A stretch of DNA of 53,077 nucleotides. Source: Desulfofundulus thermosubterraneus DSM 16057. Its GTDB lineage: Bacteria; Bacillota; Desulfotomaculia; Desulfotomaculales; Desulfovirgulaceae. The stretch lies in assembly GCF_900142025.1 (NCBI RefSeq), contig NZ_FQZM01000024.1:1-53077 (forward strand), read 5' to 3'. Positions 38,301-46,877 of the stretch are shown one piece after another (position 1 is the first letter of the stretch; each line of letters starts with the position of its first letter). Both the position numbers and the translations under genes were made by a program. Under the pieces are notes generated by a model. It made no database searches, was not told the DNA's origin, and worked only from the letters and a program-made list of their open reading frames with translations.

Positions 38301-39729
38301 CCTGCTTTTGGCGGGCGACCAGGCCATATCCATAGACGCCCACCGGCAGGTGATCTACGGGCAGGTGATCTTTTATAAGGAAGAAAGCAAGTCCCTTCTT
38401 CTAGTGGACAGCCGGAATAAAATGCACTCCCTGACCATTACCCCCGACACCCTCTTTTTCCGATGGGGCCGGCCCAATGAGCCTTCCACATTGCTGCCCG
38501 GAGAATGGGTACGCATAACTCTGGCCAAAGGTATGAGCGGCGCCCTGCGGGTGGATGTGGCCGAAGTGGCCTCCAGCGGCAGCGCCCGGCTGGACGGGCT
38601 GGACCCGGTCCGCGGAACGATTAATTTTTCCGGGGACCGGGAAGGGCGCCTTTCCTCGCGTACCCTGATCACCAAAAACGGCTTTCCCGTGGGCGCGGAT
38701 GACCTCCTGCCCGGGGAAGAGGTGGAATTCACCATTCTGTCCGGCCTCCAGGGGAAAACGGGGGTGGTGGCGGCCATCAAGGCCCATTCCCGGAGCGGGG
38801 TGCCTGCTCCCTCCCTGCAGGCCACCTGCCGGCCGGCAGGTAATGGTTTTATAATAAAAGGCAAAACCTCGGCCACAAAGATTTATCTATATACGCAGGA
38901 GGGTGATTGCCTGCCGGTAACGCTCGCCCGGGGCTACTTTGAAATCAATCTGCCCCGGAATACCGGCGATATCCTGCAGCTGGTGGCGGTTGACTCGCGA
39001 AGCGGGGGTGTAACGGGTGAATACCTGACCGTACCCCTGGAGGCCCTGTTCAGCGACCTGCAGGGCCACTGGGCCGGGAAGGAAATCGGGGAACTGGCTC
39101 AACTGGGCCTGGCCGGCGGTTATCCCGGCGGAAAGTTTTGTCCGGAAAAAGCGGCCACCCGGGCGGAGTTCACCCTGATGCTGGTGCGGGTGCTGGGGTG
39201 GGGCGGCAGCAGCGGCAGGGGGCCGGCGGCTCCGGACTCCGGCGGCGACGTTCCCGGAAAAGGCCAGGATTCCGGCGCCCGGGAGGGGTCCGGGGTTTCC
39301 ATACCCTCCGACCTGCCGTCCTGGGCCGAAAAAGGAATCCGGGAGGCCCTCCTCCGGGGCATCGTTTCCGGATACCCGGACGGAACCTTCAAGCCTGATC
39401 ACCCGGTGAGCCGGGTGGAAGCGGCGGCCATCCTGGCCCGGGTGCTGCAGGTGACCGGCCTGGCAATGTCGGATGCCGGTGACGGTGTGCAGCCCCGGCA
39501 GCCGGCCGCTTCGGGCGGTCAGGCTATAGCAGGGACAGGCTCTTCATCCCCTTACCGGGACTGGAACGCCGTCCCGGGCTGGGCGCGCCCTTCCGTAACC
39601 CTGGTGACGGAAGCGCGGCTGATGGTTGGGTATCCCGGCGGGCGCTTCGGCCCGGCCCAACCACTCACCCGCGCCCAGGCGGCGGTCATTGCCTGGCGTT
39701 TGCGTGCACTGATAACTGCCTCCGGCTGA
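35398..39729 (+). CDS. large secreted subtilisin-like (S8) protease with three SLH domains
   Basis: 1443 residues. The export signal is at residues ~8-27; LLFACALPG contains a lipobox-like Cys. The N-terminal ~190 residues resemble an inhibitory prodomain. The catalytic triad is intact: D272 (VALADSGLG), H315 (GHGTHMAATISG) and S502 (GTSMAAAVTGG), with oxyanion N412 (FGAGNSGPG). A P-domain-like beta module (YRFTVEDTSRPFKATLAW) follows, then ~600 residues of repeated beta-rich segments. Three SLH motifs (~1220-1440) end in GYPGGKF, GYPDGTF and GYPGGRF, for binding pyruvylated secondary wall polymer. AAGGAG precedes the ATG. It is probably cell-surface bound; substrate unknown. Confidence 0.9.
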   Translation: MRKWFQRYRLPAVLLFLAAGIGLLFACALPGLEKAKNRADAGAPGTPPGGRDKQVIDAGPDDRGLYSLNLSRHLQPAELEHLRRLAEVGDYTGGETLIVRCSAKLVKDLVPLGFIKEVKPYAPEEKLKTLVEAGLYAKEKESVEHLARDAAKPPGGAPAPNDGASGDDGITVNLVVFHSRDKDDLAVLVKASGGEVLRGLDEEGVVLRARLPRKELPELASSPLVLRIEPYADPRFLNDRAAGIVGATPLQAPGFVAPGGLNGAGQVVALADSGLGNGDLENLHPDLKDTPGQKPKVIMLKSWSGRVKADDPVGHGTHMAATISGTGAASGGQFAGLAPGASLYFQGILNKEGRIDPPADLTALFRPAYAAAARIHVDGWGIPVNAYLSSAAQTDAFVRQNPDFLVIFGAGNSGPGAGTLTAEANSKNALVVGASESVRPAFGPASDNAGEVASFSSRGPAKDGRIRPDLVAPGTGIVSARSPLVKGNFPANPQYTRLQGTSMAAAVTGGAAALLRQYFQQEGLKAPSAALLKAALINGAAPMDAEGAGFGRLDLTATVLGLAEKTFLYADESAPLAAGESKTYRFTVEDTSRPFKATLAWTDPPAEPGADRALVNDLDLVVVGPDGREYLGNDKGGGGRDDHNNVEQVLIPHPARGTYTVIVRGTDVRRGAKPASPPGQDFALVYGQPLGKKVIAAADEKSRQVRFTDGVTASFPGQGRIALGGKTPPWTIDHALPGAEAYVDEGNRILYIVGSVWRQNAVELLPLAAGTLLQEASSRVREGGFYLDRRAESPLWVNDSPAGVRDIPPGVRLWASINPTTQMAWRAWVWFREEEGIIDRVDLEHGQVYLLGQQQPYRLAAGASCAFDDQLAAASPEDLPYGYPVTGDPSQLAPGMKVRLMLSPGQDEVVYLAVQRTLAVGTVEEMDPGRSWLKLQGAGRYRLMPGLPATLDGKSASPGDIAPGDHVCLLLAGDQAISIDAHRQVIYGQVIFYKEESKSLLLVDSRNKMHSLTITPDTLFFRWGRPNEPSTLLPGEWVRITLAKGMSGALRVDVAEVASSGSARLDGLDPVRGTINFSGDREGRLSSRTLITKNGFPVGADDLLPGEEVEFTILSGLQGKTGVVAAIKAHSRSGVPAPSLQATCRPAGNGFIIKGKTSATKIYLYTQEGDCLPVTLARGYFEINLPRNTGDILQLVAVDSRSGGVTGEYLTVPLEALFSDLQGHWAGKEIGELAQLGLAGGYPGGKFCPEKAATRAEFTLMLVRVLGWGGSSGRGPAAPDSGGDVPGKGQDSGAREGSGVSIPSDLPSWAEKGIREALLRGIVSGYPDGTFKPDHPVSRVEAAAILARVLQVTGLAMSDAGDGVQPRQPAASGGQAIAGTGSSSPYRDWNAVPGWARPSVTLVTEARLMVGYPGGRFGPAQPLTRAQAAVIAWRLRALITASG

Positions 39730-39841
39730 GGCTTTTCTTTTTTTTGTTCCAATGTTAAAATTCGTAAAAGGGAAAGTTTGCTCAAAAGGAGTGTACCATG
39801 GACGCAATGGCACAAACGCCGGGTTAAAAGGGGTGATAAGA

Positions 39842-40396
39842 ATGGAAGGCTTAACCATCTTGACGGACCGCCGTTACACCTATGAGGATTACCTGAAGCT
39901 GGATGATGGCCGTGATTACGAAGTTGTCGGGGGGAAACTGGTTATGGTACCCAGGCCCAGACCGCGTCACCAGAAAATTGTCTCCCGCCTGGTTACTGTG
40001 CTGGAGGGTTACTTGCGGCAAAATCGTGCAGGGGAACTGTATTTGGACGTTGACGTGCTTTTCGGTGACCAGGTGGTTTCCCCCGACCTGGTGGTTATTT
40101 TAAAAGACCGGCTTTCCATTGTCCAGGAAACCAATATCAGCGGCGCCCCGGACCTGGTGGTGGAAGTTCTATCGCCCTCCACGGCCAAATACGACCGCAA
40201 GGAAAAAAGCCAGCTTTATTACGCCGGCGGTGTGCAGGAATACTGGCTGGTGGACCCGTCCCTGCAGCTTGTGGAAGTGTTTGTGCGGGGGGAGAAGGAT
40301 TGGAACCGCAGCGGGATTTACGACGAAGGGGAAACGCTGGTTTCCCCCTTGCTGCCCGGGCTGGAAATTGAACTGAAAAGTATTTTCATGGAATAA
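39842..40396 (+). CDS. Uma2-family protein, copy 2
   Basis: The 184-residue protein shows YTYEDYLKLDDGRDYEVVGG, VVSPDLVVIL, SGAPDLVVEVLSPSTAKYDR and GVQEYWLVDPS, the Uma2 pattern with the acidic/Lys nuclease core. ATG 39842 lies behind AAGGGGTGA. It follows the S8 protease by ~110 bases and converges with an orphan AbrB antitoxin gene. Function unknown. Confidence 0.87.
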   Translation: MEGLTILTDRRYTYEDYLKLDDGRDYEVVGGKLVMVPRPRPRHQKIVSRLVTVLEGYLRQNRAGELYLDVDVLFGDQVVSPDLVVILKDRLSIVQETNISGAPDLVVEVLSPSTAKYDRKEKSQLYYAGGVQEYWLVDPSLQLVEVFVRGEKDWNRSGIYDEGETLVSPLLPGLEIELKSIFME

Positions 40397-40464
40397 TTCT
40401 CGCAAGCCGGGGGTTTAAAGATTAGATGCCAACAGTTTCAAAACCGTACTGCTTGAAATGCCGG

Positions 40465-40722
40465 TCAAAAGTTTTCTGTCAGGTAGTAGTCATGTTTTTC
40501 GGCCAGGTCTACCGGTCCCTTACCCTTACCAATCAGTTTAAAAATAGCATCCCTGGCAGATGCCTGTTTGAATGGTGTAAACTTGCGCATGATAATTTCG
40601 TCACCGTTGATATAAACGGCCAGGTGATCACCTTCCTTTATACCTATTAATTTTCTGGCCCGAACAGGAATTGTCATCTGTCCCTTTGAAGTTACCTTGA
40701 CCACTTCAAAATATTCGGACAT
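40465..40722 (-). CDS. orphan AbrB/MazE-family antitoxin
   Basis: The 85-residue protein has an AbrB-type DNA-binding domain (VVKVTSKGQMTIPVRARKLI) and a C-terminal tail (DLAEKHDYYLTENF). AAAGGAG precedes the ATG. No toxin gene follows on its strand; the next sequence is the 3' end of a convergent Uma2 gene. It may regulate a neighbour, be a relic of a lost PIN pair, or counter a toxin elsewhere. Confidence 0.85.
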   Translation of the reverse strand: MSEYFEVVKVTSKGQMTIPVRARKLIGIKEGDHLAVYINGDEIIMRKFTPFKQASARDAIFKLIGKGKGPVDLAEKHDYYLTENF

Positions 40723-40789
40723 GGAAGCACTCCTTTCATGGTAAGATTTCCTTACATATATTTTAAACTTCTCCAGCTTTGAAAGTCAA

Positions 40790-40823
40790 CAAAAAGCCGG
40801 GCTCAACATTAAGCTGAACCCGG
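40790..40823 (-). terminator. intrinsic terminator of the sigma/anti-sigma operon
   Basis: On the minus strand CCGGGTTCA and TGAGCCCGG (40815-40823 and 40797-40805) form a 9-bp stem with a single G-T pair, followed by CTTTTTG. It lies just after the anti-sigma stop. Confidence 0.85.
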
Positions 40824-40838
40824 TTTAAAATTCAATGA

Positions 40839-42182
40839 CTACTCCTGCAGCCATACCACCACTACCTGCTGGCCGGCTTCCTGATCCCACGCGGCCAGCT
40901 GCTGTTCGAGGGACTTGATCTCCCGGTCCAGGGCGGCGATATCGGCTTCTTCGGTCATTTGGTTGCGTTTGGCTATGAGGGCCTGGTAGCGGTCCAGGGC
41001 GGAGGCGAACTGCTGGGAAATGTCCTGGCTCTGCTGCTGCCGGTCCACCACCCGCCCCAGGCCGGAGGCCGTGGCGGTGAAGGACGTGGCCCGCTCCACC
41101 GGAACCACAAAGCGCATGATTTCCACCGTATGCCCATCCACCCGCTGCTGGCCGTAGCTCTGGTAGCTGCTACCTCCCGCTGCAGCCAGCAGTGTCTTTT
41201 TCGCCGCCTGCAGGTCGGCCACCTGCACTTTTAACAGCGTGCTCTCAATGGTGCGGGCCTGGTTCAGGAATTCACGTGGTTCAATGGCGCCACCGCTGCC
41301 ACCCCTGTTGCTTCCAGATTGCCCGGTGTTTGCCGCTATGGCGACGCCCTGTTTGTTGTCACTTTGCCGGGGCTGTTCAGGCCGGCTCTTTTGTACTCCC
41401 CCGTTTACAGCCTGGCCGGGAGCGGCCGGCTCATTGGAACGGTCGCTTTCCTTATTTGCCTTATCGACCCTGTCGCGGGGTCCGGCGGGCGCGTTTTCCT
41501 GCCCACCGGGGGCCTGGGTTTCCCGGGTCCCGTTGTTTAAACTTGCCGGCACATCCTGACCCGGCTTATCCGTGTTTACTATTGTGCTACCGTTGCCCGG
41601 GGTCTGTTCGATTTGTCCGGAGTTATCCAACACCACGGGCGAACCGTTCATCCCCGCCGGGGACCACCAGTAGCGGGCGGCAAAGCTGGCGGAACCCGCC
41701 AGCAATATGACCACGGCGGCCGCTGCCGCCACGCCCCTGCGCCAGGCGCCTGACAGCCCCTGCCACCAGCGTCCGGGCGCCCATATCCGCGCGGTATGGA
41801 CTTTTTTTCGTCCGAAATCGCCCGTCTGAGCGGCAGGAAGAATCTCCGCTCCGGGCATTCCACCGGCGGCTGCCGGTTTTGCCGCTTTATGAACGTGCCG
41901 TACAGGCACTTCCGGCCCGGCAGAGCCTTCGTTCGCGCTATAAACCTCCCGGGCAGATAAGGATTCCTTCAGCCGGGACATTACCTGCGCACTGAACCCT
42001 TCCGGCGGTGCCACCTGCTTGGACAGGCCCTTCAACGCCCGAGTTATGGACTGCCATTCGGCCAGTTCTCCGGCGCAGGCCGGGCACTCCTGCACGTGTT
42101 CCTGGAGCCGGCGGGCTTCTTCTTTTACCAGTTCCCCGTCCAGCCAGGAGTAAAAAAGTTGTCTCGCTTCCCGGCATTTCAT
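40839..42182 (-). CDS. membrane anti-sigma factor with zinc-finger (zf-HC2) and DUF4349-like domains
   Basis: 447 residues. The N-terminal MKCREARQLFYSWLDGELV ... HVQECPACAG is a zf-HC2 anti-sigma domain (Hx3Cx2C). A single membrane helix (~145-168) follows, then a long Gln/Asn/Pro/Gly-rich linker. The extracytoplasmic part (~300-447) has the DUF4349-like pattern: EFLNQARTIESTLLKVQVAD, QRVDGHTVEIMRFVVPVE and a C-terminal coiled coil. It should hold the upstream-encoded ECF sigma factor inactive until a surface signal. It is 47 bases after the sigma gene and closes with a terminator. Confidence 0.88.
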   Translation of the reverse strand: MKCREARQLFYSWLDGELVKEEARRLQEHVQECPACAGELAEWQSITRALKGLSKQVAPPEGFSAQVMSRLKESLSAREVYSANEGSAGPEVPVRHVHKAAKPAAAGGMPGAEILPAAQTGDFGRKKVHTARIWAPGRWWQGLSGAWRRGVAAAAAVVILLAGSASFAARYWWSPAGMNGSPVVLDNSGQIEQTPGNGSTIVNTDKPGQDVPASLNNGTRETQAPGGQENAPAGPRDRVDKANKESDRSNEPAAPGQAVNGGVQKSRPEQPRQSDNKQGVAIAANTGQSGSNRGGSGGAIEPREFLNQARTIESTLLKVQVADLQAAKKTLLAAAGGSSYQSYGQQRVDGHTVEIMRFVVPVERATSFTATASGLGRVVDRQQQSQDISQQFASALDRYQALIAKRNQMTEEADIAALDREIKSLEQQLAAWDQEAGQQVVVVWLQE

Positions 42183-42229
42183 GGTGTTTCACCTTCTTGT
42201 CGCGCATCCACATGCCCCGGAAGGGCAAC

Positions 42230-42877
42230 TCACCTGGTCCGGCCTGCGCCGGCCCCTTCCTTTAAGACTACCGCCGCCCCGGGCCTGTTTTTCCCACCGG
42301 ATACATCTTCGGCGGTCAGGGCTAATACTTTTTTCTTTAAGGCGTCCCGCGCCCGGTTCAGCCGGGACTTTACCGTTCCCAGGGAAAGACCGAGCATCCG
42401 GGCTATTTCGTCATAGCTGTAGCCTTCCACTTCGCGCAGGATGAGCACGGCCCGCTGTTCGTCAGACAGTTCCTTCAAGGCCCGGCCCACTAGGCCCCGG
42501 AATTCCTTTTCCTCCAGTTCCTCCTCCGGGTTGCCGGTAGCGGCCGCTACCTCCCGCGTAACCTCTCCGTCATCGGTATGTACCGGCTCGTCCAGTGAAA
42601 TGAGGTTCATATTGCCGCGCCGCCGTTTCATGTTCAACCAGAGGTTGACGGCAATGCGGTGCAACCAGGTGCCGAAATCCGCCTCAAAACGGAAGCTGCC
42701 AAGTGAGCGGAATGCCCGGATAAAAACCTCCTGGGCCAGATCCTGGGCATCGGCATGATTGCCGGTTAACTGGTAGCTCAGGCTGTATACCCTTTGCTGG
42801 TACATCTGCACCAGCTGCTCGAAAGCTACCAGGTTTTGTTCCCGGGAACGCTGTATCAGGTGTTTGACGGCATCCAA
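42230..42877 (-). CDS. ECF-type RNA polymerase sigma factor (SigW/RpoE-like)
   Basis: The 215-residue protein has sigma region 2 (SYQLTGNHADAQDLAQEVFI, WLHRIAVNLW) and region 4 (RAVLILREVEGYSYDEIARML, then LGLSLGTVKSRLNRAR) separated by an acidic linker. TTG 42877 behind AGGAGTGG is preferred; a longer in-frame start is unsupported. It is co-transcribed with its anti-sigma factor and divergent from the SLH subtilase, which might belong to its regulon. Confidence 0.92.
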   Translation of the reverse strand: MDAVKHLIQRSREQNLVAFEQLVQMYQQRVYSLSYQLTGNHADAQDLAQEVFIRAFRSLGSFRFEADFGTWLHRIAVNLWLNMKRRRGNMNLISLDEPVHTDDGEVTREVAAATGNPEEELEEKEFRGLVGRALKELSDEQRAVLILREVEGYSYDEIARMLGLSLGTVKSRLNRARDALKKKVLALTAEDVSGGKNRPGAAVVLKEGAGAGRTR

Positions 42878-43294
42878 GGGGAAGCCACTCCTGCCAGATG
42901 CCCCAAACCTCGTCTTACCTGTTAGACACCTTTTTACGGACAAAAGTTCCGGCCCGCAAAGGGTTGGGGCAAAAAATTTTTCATTAATTCCTGTACGCAA
43001 TGCCGGATTATTTTTAGAGGTAATTCTCCCGCCATTGATTAGCGGAATGTTGCAGGAAATTACCTCCAAACCGGGCACCATACGGTTTTATTTCATATAT
43101 AATACCATGTTCCCTCCCGCCGGGCAATTGGTTAACCATTGAAACAATAAATATGATTAATTCCTGCATTTCTCGCCTGTAACCTTCCGGTTTCCAGTTA
43201 CCGCGCATCAAGAAAAATATCCGGATTAGTAACGGAGGAAAATCATAGAAACAATCGAAATATATCTTCCAGCAAACGATTTTGGGGGAAGGAG
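42878..43294. promoter_or_regulatory. 417-base divergent control region between sigma operon and SLH subtilase
   Basis: No gene is visible. It must hold the sigma operon promoter and the protease promoter. A perfect 9-bp inverted repeat GAGGTAATT / AATTACCTC lies at 43017-43025 and 43058-43066. The 43080-43170 part is AT-rich (TTTCATATATAATACC) and could contain -10 elements. No clear ECF-type GGAAC/CGTC pair was found. Confidence 0.5.
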
Positions 43295-46200
43295 ATGAAT
43301 GTGTTGAAGTTTCGCAAGGTCGTGGCCATCATCTTGACCGCCGTGCTGCTGGCGGCTGTGGTAGCAGGGCCGGCGTCCGCGCGACCTCTGCCCTTGTTGT
43401 CCGGTGTGAAGGGCGGCAAGGAGGCGGTCCCGGCGCCCTATGTGCCCGGTGAGGTGATCGTCAAGTTCAAGCCAGGGGTTAAGACGTCAGAAGCCAAAAG
43501 CCGGCTGTTTGCCGCCCACCGGGGCCTGGGCCTGGCGGATAAAAAAACCCTGCCAAATGGGGTTTCACTTTTTCAAACAAATGAGGACATACAAGAGGCT
43601 ATAGAGGTCCTGAAAAAAGACCCCCGGGTGGAATATGTGCAGCCGAACTATATCTACCGCGTTTGTGAGGTAAACGTTAACGACCCTCTCTACAACTTGC
43701 AATGGGGCCTGGTGGATGAAGTCTATGGCACAAAGGCTCCCCGGGTATGGAATGATGCAACAGGAGAGGGCATCATTGTGGCCGTCATCGACACCGGGGT
43801 TGACTATAACCATCCTGATTTGAAGGATAACATCTGGCGCAATACCGGGGAAGAGGCTGATAACGGCATGGACGACGACGGCAACGGTTACGTTGATGAT
43901 ACGGTAGGATATGATTTCATTGGCAGTGACTATCTAAATTCCAAGCCAGATAACGATCCCATGGATCATTTCGGCCACGGCACCCATGTGGCCGGGATCA
44001 TCGCTGCCGTGGCCGGCAATGGCCGGGGCGTTGCCGGAGTGGCTCCCGGGGTGAAAATCATGGCCCTCAAGGCGGCGGATGACAGCGGCGTTCTTACCAC
44101 CGGGGCCATTGTGGCGGCTATCGACTATGCCGCAAAAAATGGGGCAAATGTGGTGAACATGAGCTTTGAGACCCCGCAATTTGACCAGTCCATGTACAAT
44201 GCCATCAAAAATCACCCGGACATACTTTTTGTTGCTGCTGCCGGAAACGAAGGGCGGGATAACGATGCCAACCCGCATTATCCCGCCGGCTTCTCTATGG
44301 ATAACGTGATAGACGGCGTTACATATCCGGCTCTGCCCAACATCATCAGCGTGGCGGCTCTGGCGGATCCGTCCGGTTCCAATAGGGGAGGCCTGGCTTA
44401 CTTCTCGAACTACGGGTTAAAGTCCGTAGCTTTAGCCGCGCCGGGAGAGGGCATCTTGAGCACCGTGCCCACCTTTGGTGACGCCGGAGTGGCCCTGGCG
44501 GTTTACGACGCCGTCTATGGGGGCAGGGCGGTGCTGTGGGGTTTCGGCGCGGAGGCACTGAGTACAGCCGGTGCGGTTTATGACAGTGTGGTGCGGGCTG
44601 TATACAACTTCCTGGACATAACCCCTGAGGAAACAATGGACAGGCCCCTGCTGGTGGTGGACGACGACCAGTCGGGTGAAGAAATAGATACACCATACGG
44701 GTCTTTAACTCTGCCCGATGTAAGTAACTTGTATCTTAACGCCCTCTCCACGGCAGGCTACGTTTACACAACCTGCCAGGTAGCTTCCGGTGGAGATTGC
44801 CCTCCGGTGGATGCGGCGGTCTATGCGGGCGTGCTCTGGTTCACCGGCCTGGCGCCGGGGAGCGCCTGGCACTGGGATGGAAGCTCTGGATTGGTTGTTG
44901 ACAGCCCGAACCTGACGGTGAACGACCAGGTTTACCTGGCCAACTACCTGGAAAACGGGGGCAGGCTTTTCTTAAGCGGGTGGGCTGCAGCTGCCGGCGC
45001 AGGGGATTTTGTGAAGGATTATCTTCATGCCCAGATGACCGGTCAATCGTACAACCTGCTGGCAGCCGACGGCCTGGAGGAACCGTACCGGGGAGTTTCT
45101 TATGAATTTACGGCTCCCGCATACTTCTCGCTTTTCCTGCCGGCTTCGCATGCGAAAATTGCATTACTTCCCCGGCCTTACGCTTCCTGGGACGGAACCT
45201 CCATGGCCGCGCCCTTTGTATCCGGCGGGGCGGCGCTGGCCCTTTCGCGGGTCCGGACCCTGGGGGTTGAACTTGCTCCCGGCCAGTTAATCAGTATATT
45301 GAAACAAAGTGTTACTTCCCTGGACAGCCTGAAGGCCGGGGTGACTTCTGGCGGCACGCTGAACCTGAAGCAGGCCCTGGACCACGTCAACGCCCTGCCA
45401 AAGCCCGGCAGCACTGGTGGCACTGGCGGCAGCGGCGGTGGTGGAGGCGGCGGTAGTGCACCGGCCCCGGCGCCCGGCGTTGAACCAGCCCCGGGTACCG
45501 CTGAACTGAAGGCCACGGGTGAAGCACAAAAGGTGGAAGTGTTAAACGGCCTGGTGGCCATAGATGTTCCCGCCGGTGCTTTGCCCAAAGATGCCAGTCT
45601 GACCATTGCGGTGGCCGCGGAAACTCCGGCCAGTTCCCCTGCGGGGGCCGTAGCGGCAAGCCCGGTACTGAGCTTCCAAACTTCTACTCCCCTGGCCAAA
45701 CCGGTGAAGGTCGGCATCAAATACGATGCATCCAGGCTGGGAAGCCTGGACCCGCGGACGCTTCAGGTTTTCCGGCAGAACGACGACGGAACCTGGGCGG
45801 CGGTGGGCGGCAGGCTTAACCGGGAAAAGGGCACCGTGGTGGTAGAACTGAGCCATTTTTCCAGCTACGCCATCTTTGCTCTCAAAAAGACCTTTAATGA
45901 CGTTGGTGCCCACTGGGCGCAGAAGGACATCGAGCTTATGGCCGCCCGGGGGATCATTGGCGGCTATGAGGACGGCACTTTCCGGCCCGAGAAACCGGTA
46001 ACCCGGGCCGAACTGGCCGCGTTGTTGGTGAAACTCCTGGGCCTCTCCGAAATGCGTCCGCAGGCCCCCACCTTTGCCGACGTTAAACCGTCTGCCTGGT
46101 ACTATGGGGTAGTGGAAGCAGCGGCCTGGGCCGGGCTGCTTGCGGGTGACGGGCGCAACTTCCGGCCGGACGCCACCCTCACCCGGCAGGAGATGGCCGC

Positions 46201-46666
46201 CGTGGCGGTACGCCTGGCCGGACTGACCGGCAGTTCTCAAACGGTAAGCTTTGCCGACGAGCGGGAAATCGCTCCCTGGGCGCGGCAGGCGGTGGCCGTC
46301 GCTTACGCCCGCGGCCTGATGCGGGGTGTGGATGACCGGCTGTTTGCACCCTCGTCCGTGGTGACCAGAGCGCAGTGTGCAACGCTTCTGGCCCGCCTGG
46401 GCGACCGGCTGGGACTCTTCGAGGAAGCCGTCACCCTGGAAGGCAGGCTCGTGATGAGCACCGTTGAGCGTCCGCACTACGAGCTGCTCGCGGGAGACGG
46501 GAACTACGTTTTAATCGCAGACCGTTCGGATCAGGCCCTCTCCCTGTGGCTCGATGCCCACCTGGGCCGGAATATACGGGTGAAGGGTTACCTCGTCCCG
46601 GGACCCAACATCTACATGCGCGGACCGGTCCTGCGGGTGATCAACGCCGAATCAACCGAACTGTAA
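43295..46666 (+). CDS. secreted subtilisin-like protease with large insertion and three SLH domains
   Basis: 1123 residues. The signal peptide ends near PASA (residues ~28-31). A fervidolysin-like prodomain follows (VPGEVIVKFKPGV ... VEYVQPNYIY). The triad is D166 (AVIDTGVDYNHPDL), H228 (GHGTHVAGI) and S636 (WDGTSMAAPFVSGG), with N318 (AAGNEG). Between N318 and S636 lies an insertion of ~250 residues with a Rossmann/amidotransferase-like pattern (LLVVDDDQSG, VLWFTGL, YLENGGRLFLSGW). After a Gly-rich linker come a ZU5-like beta domain and three SLH motifs (~870-1045). AAGGAGATGA precedes the ATG. It should be a cell-surface protease. Confidence 0.92.
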   Translation: MNVLKFRKVVAIILTAVLLAAVVAGPASARPLPLLSGVKGGKEAVPAPYVPGEVIVKFKPGVKTSEAKSRLFAAHRGLGLADKKTLPNGVSLFQTNEDIQEAIEVLKKDPRVEYVQPNYIYRVCEVNVNDPLYNLQWGLVDEVYGTKAPRVWNDATGEGIIVAVIDTGVDYNHPDLKDNIWRNTGEEADNGMDDDGNGYVDDTVGYDFIGSDYLNSKPDNDPMDHFGHGTHVAGIIAAVAGNGRGVAGVAPGVKIMALKAADDSGVLTTGAIVAAIDYAAKNGANVVNMSFETPQFDQSMYNAIKNHPDILFVAAAGNEGRDNDANPHYPAGFSMDNVIDGVTYPALPNIISVAALADPSGSNRGGLAYFSNYGLKSVALAAPGEGILSTVPTFGDAGVALAVYDAVYGGRAVLWGFGAEALSTAGAVYDSVVRAVYNFLDITPEETMDRPLLVVDDDQSGEEIDTPYGSLTLPDVSNLYLNALSTAGYVYTTCQVASGGDCPPVDAAVYAGVLWFTGLAPGSAWHWDGSSGLVVDSPNLTVNDQVYLANYLENGGRLFLSGWAAAAGAGDFVKDYLHAQMTGQSYNLLAADGLEEPYRGVSYEFTAPAYFSLFLPASHAKIALLPRPYASWDGTSMAAPFVSGGAALALSRVRTLGVELAPGQLISILKQSVTSLDSLKAGVTSGGTLNLKQALDHVNALPKPGSTGGTGGSGGGGGGGSAPAPAPGVEPAPGTAELKATGEAQKVEVLNGLVAIDVPAGALPKDASLTIAVAAETPASSPAGAVAASPVLSFQTSTPLAKPVKVGIKYDASRLGSLDPRTLQVFRQNDDGTWAAVGGRLNREKGTVVVELSHFSSYAIFALKKTFNDVGAHWAQKDIELMAARGIIGGYEDGTFRPEKPVTRAELAALLVKLLGLSEMRPQAPTFADVKPSAWYYGVVEAAAWAGLLAGDGRNFRPDATLTRQEMAAVAVRLAGLTGSSQTVSFADEREIAPWARQAVAVAYARGLMRGVDDRLFAPSSVVTRAQCATLLARLGDRLGLFEEAVTLEGRLVMSTVERPHYELLAGDGNYVLIADRSDQALSLWLDAHLGRNIRVKGYLVPGPNIYMRGPVLRVINAESTEL

Positions 46667-46877
46667 GGAAAAGGGGCGGTTTTTCCGCCCCCAAAAATTT
46701 CTATAATTACTGTGTTCCGGTGGTTGTGGCAGGTGTTCTCTCATGATAAGATTAAATTATAACAGTGCGGGCAACTTTAATTTAATGGAGGCACCCCCCT
46801 TGAAAGGATGTGTTGCCTTTGAGTACGGTGGCTAAAAAGCTCAGCGCGCTGGCATCATCGAAAAGGCAGCCGGGCAG
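46667..46877. terminator. hairpin after the SLH subtilase and non-coding gap
   Basis: GGGGCGG (46673-46679) and CCGCCCC (46685-46691) form a 7-bp stem around a TTTTT loop right after the stop; the tail is CAAAAATTT, so it may end both strands only weakly. The remaining ~180 bases hold a good ribosome binding site (AAAGGATG) before a 20-codon frame starting TTG 46819 that ends at 46881. That frame is too short to call and may be a remnant. Confidence 0.6.
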
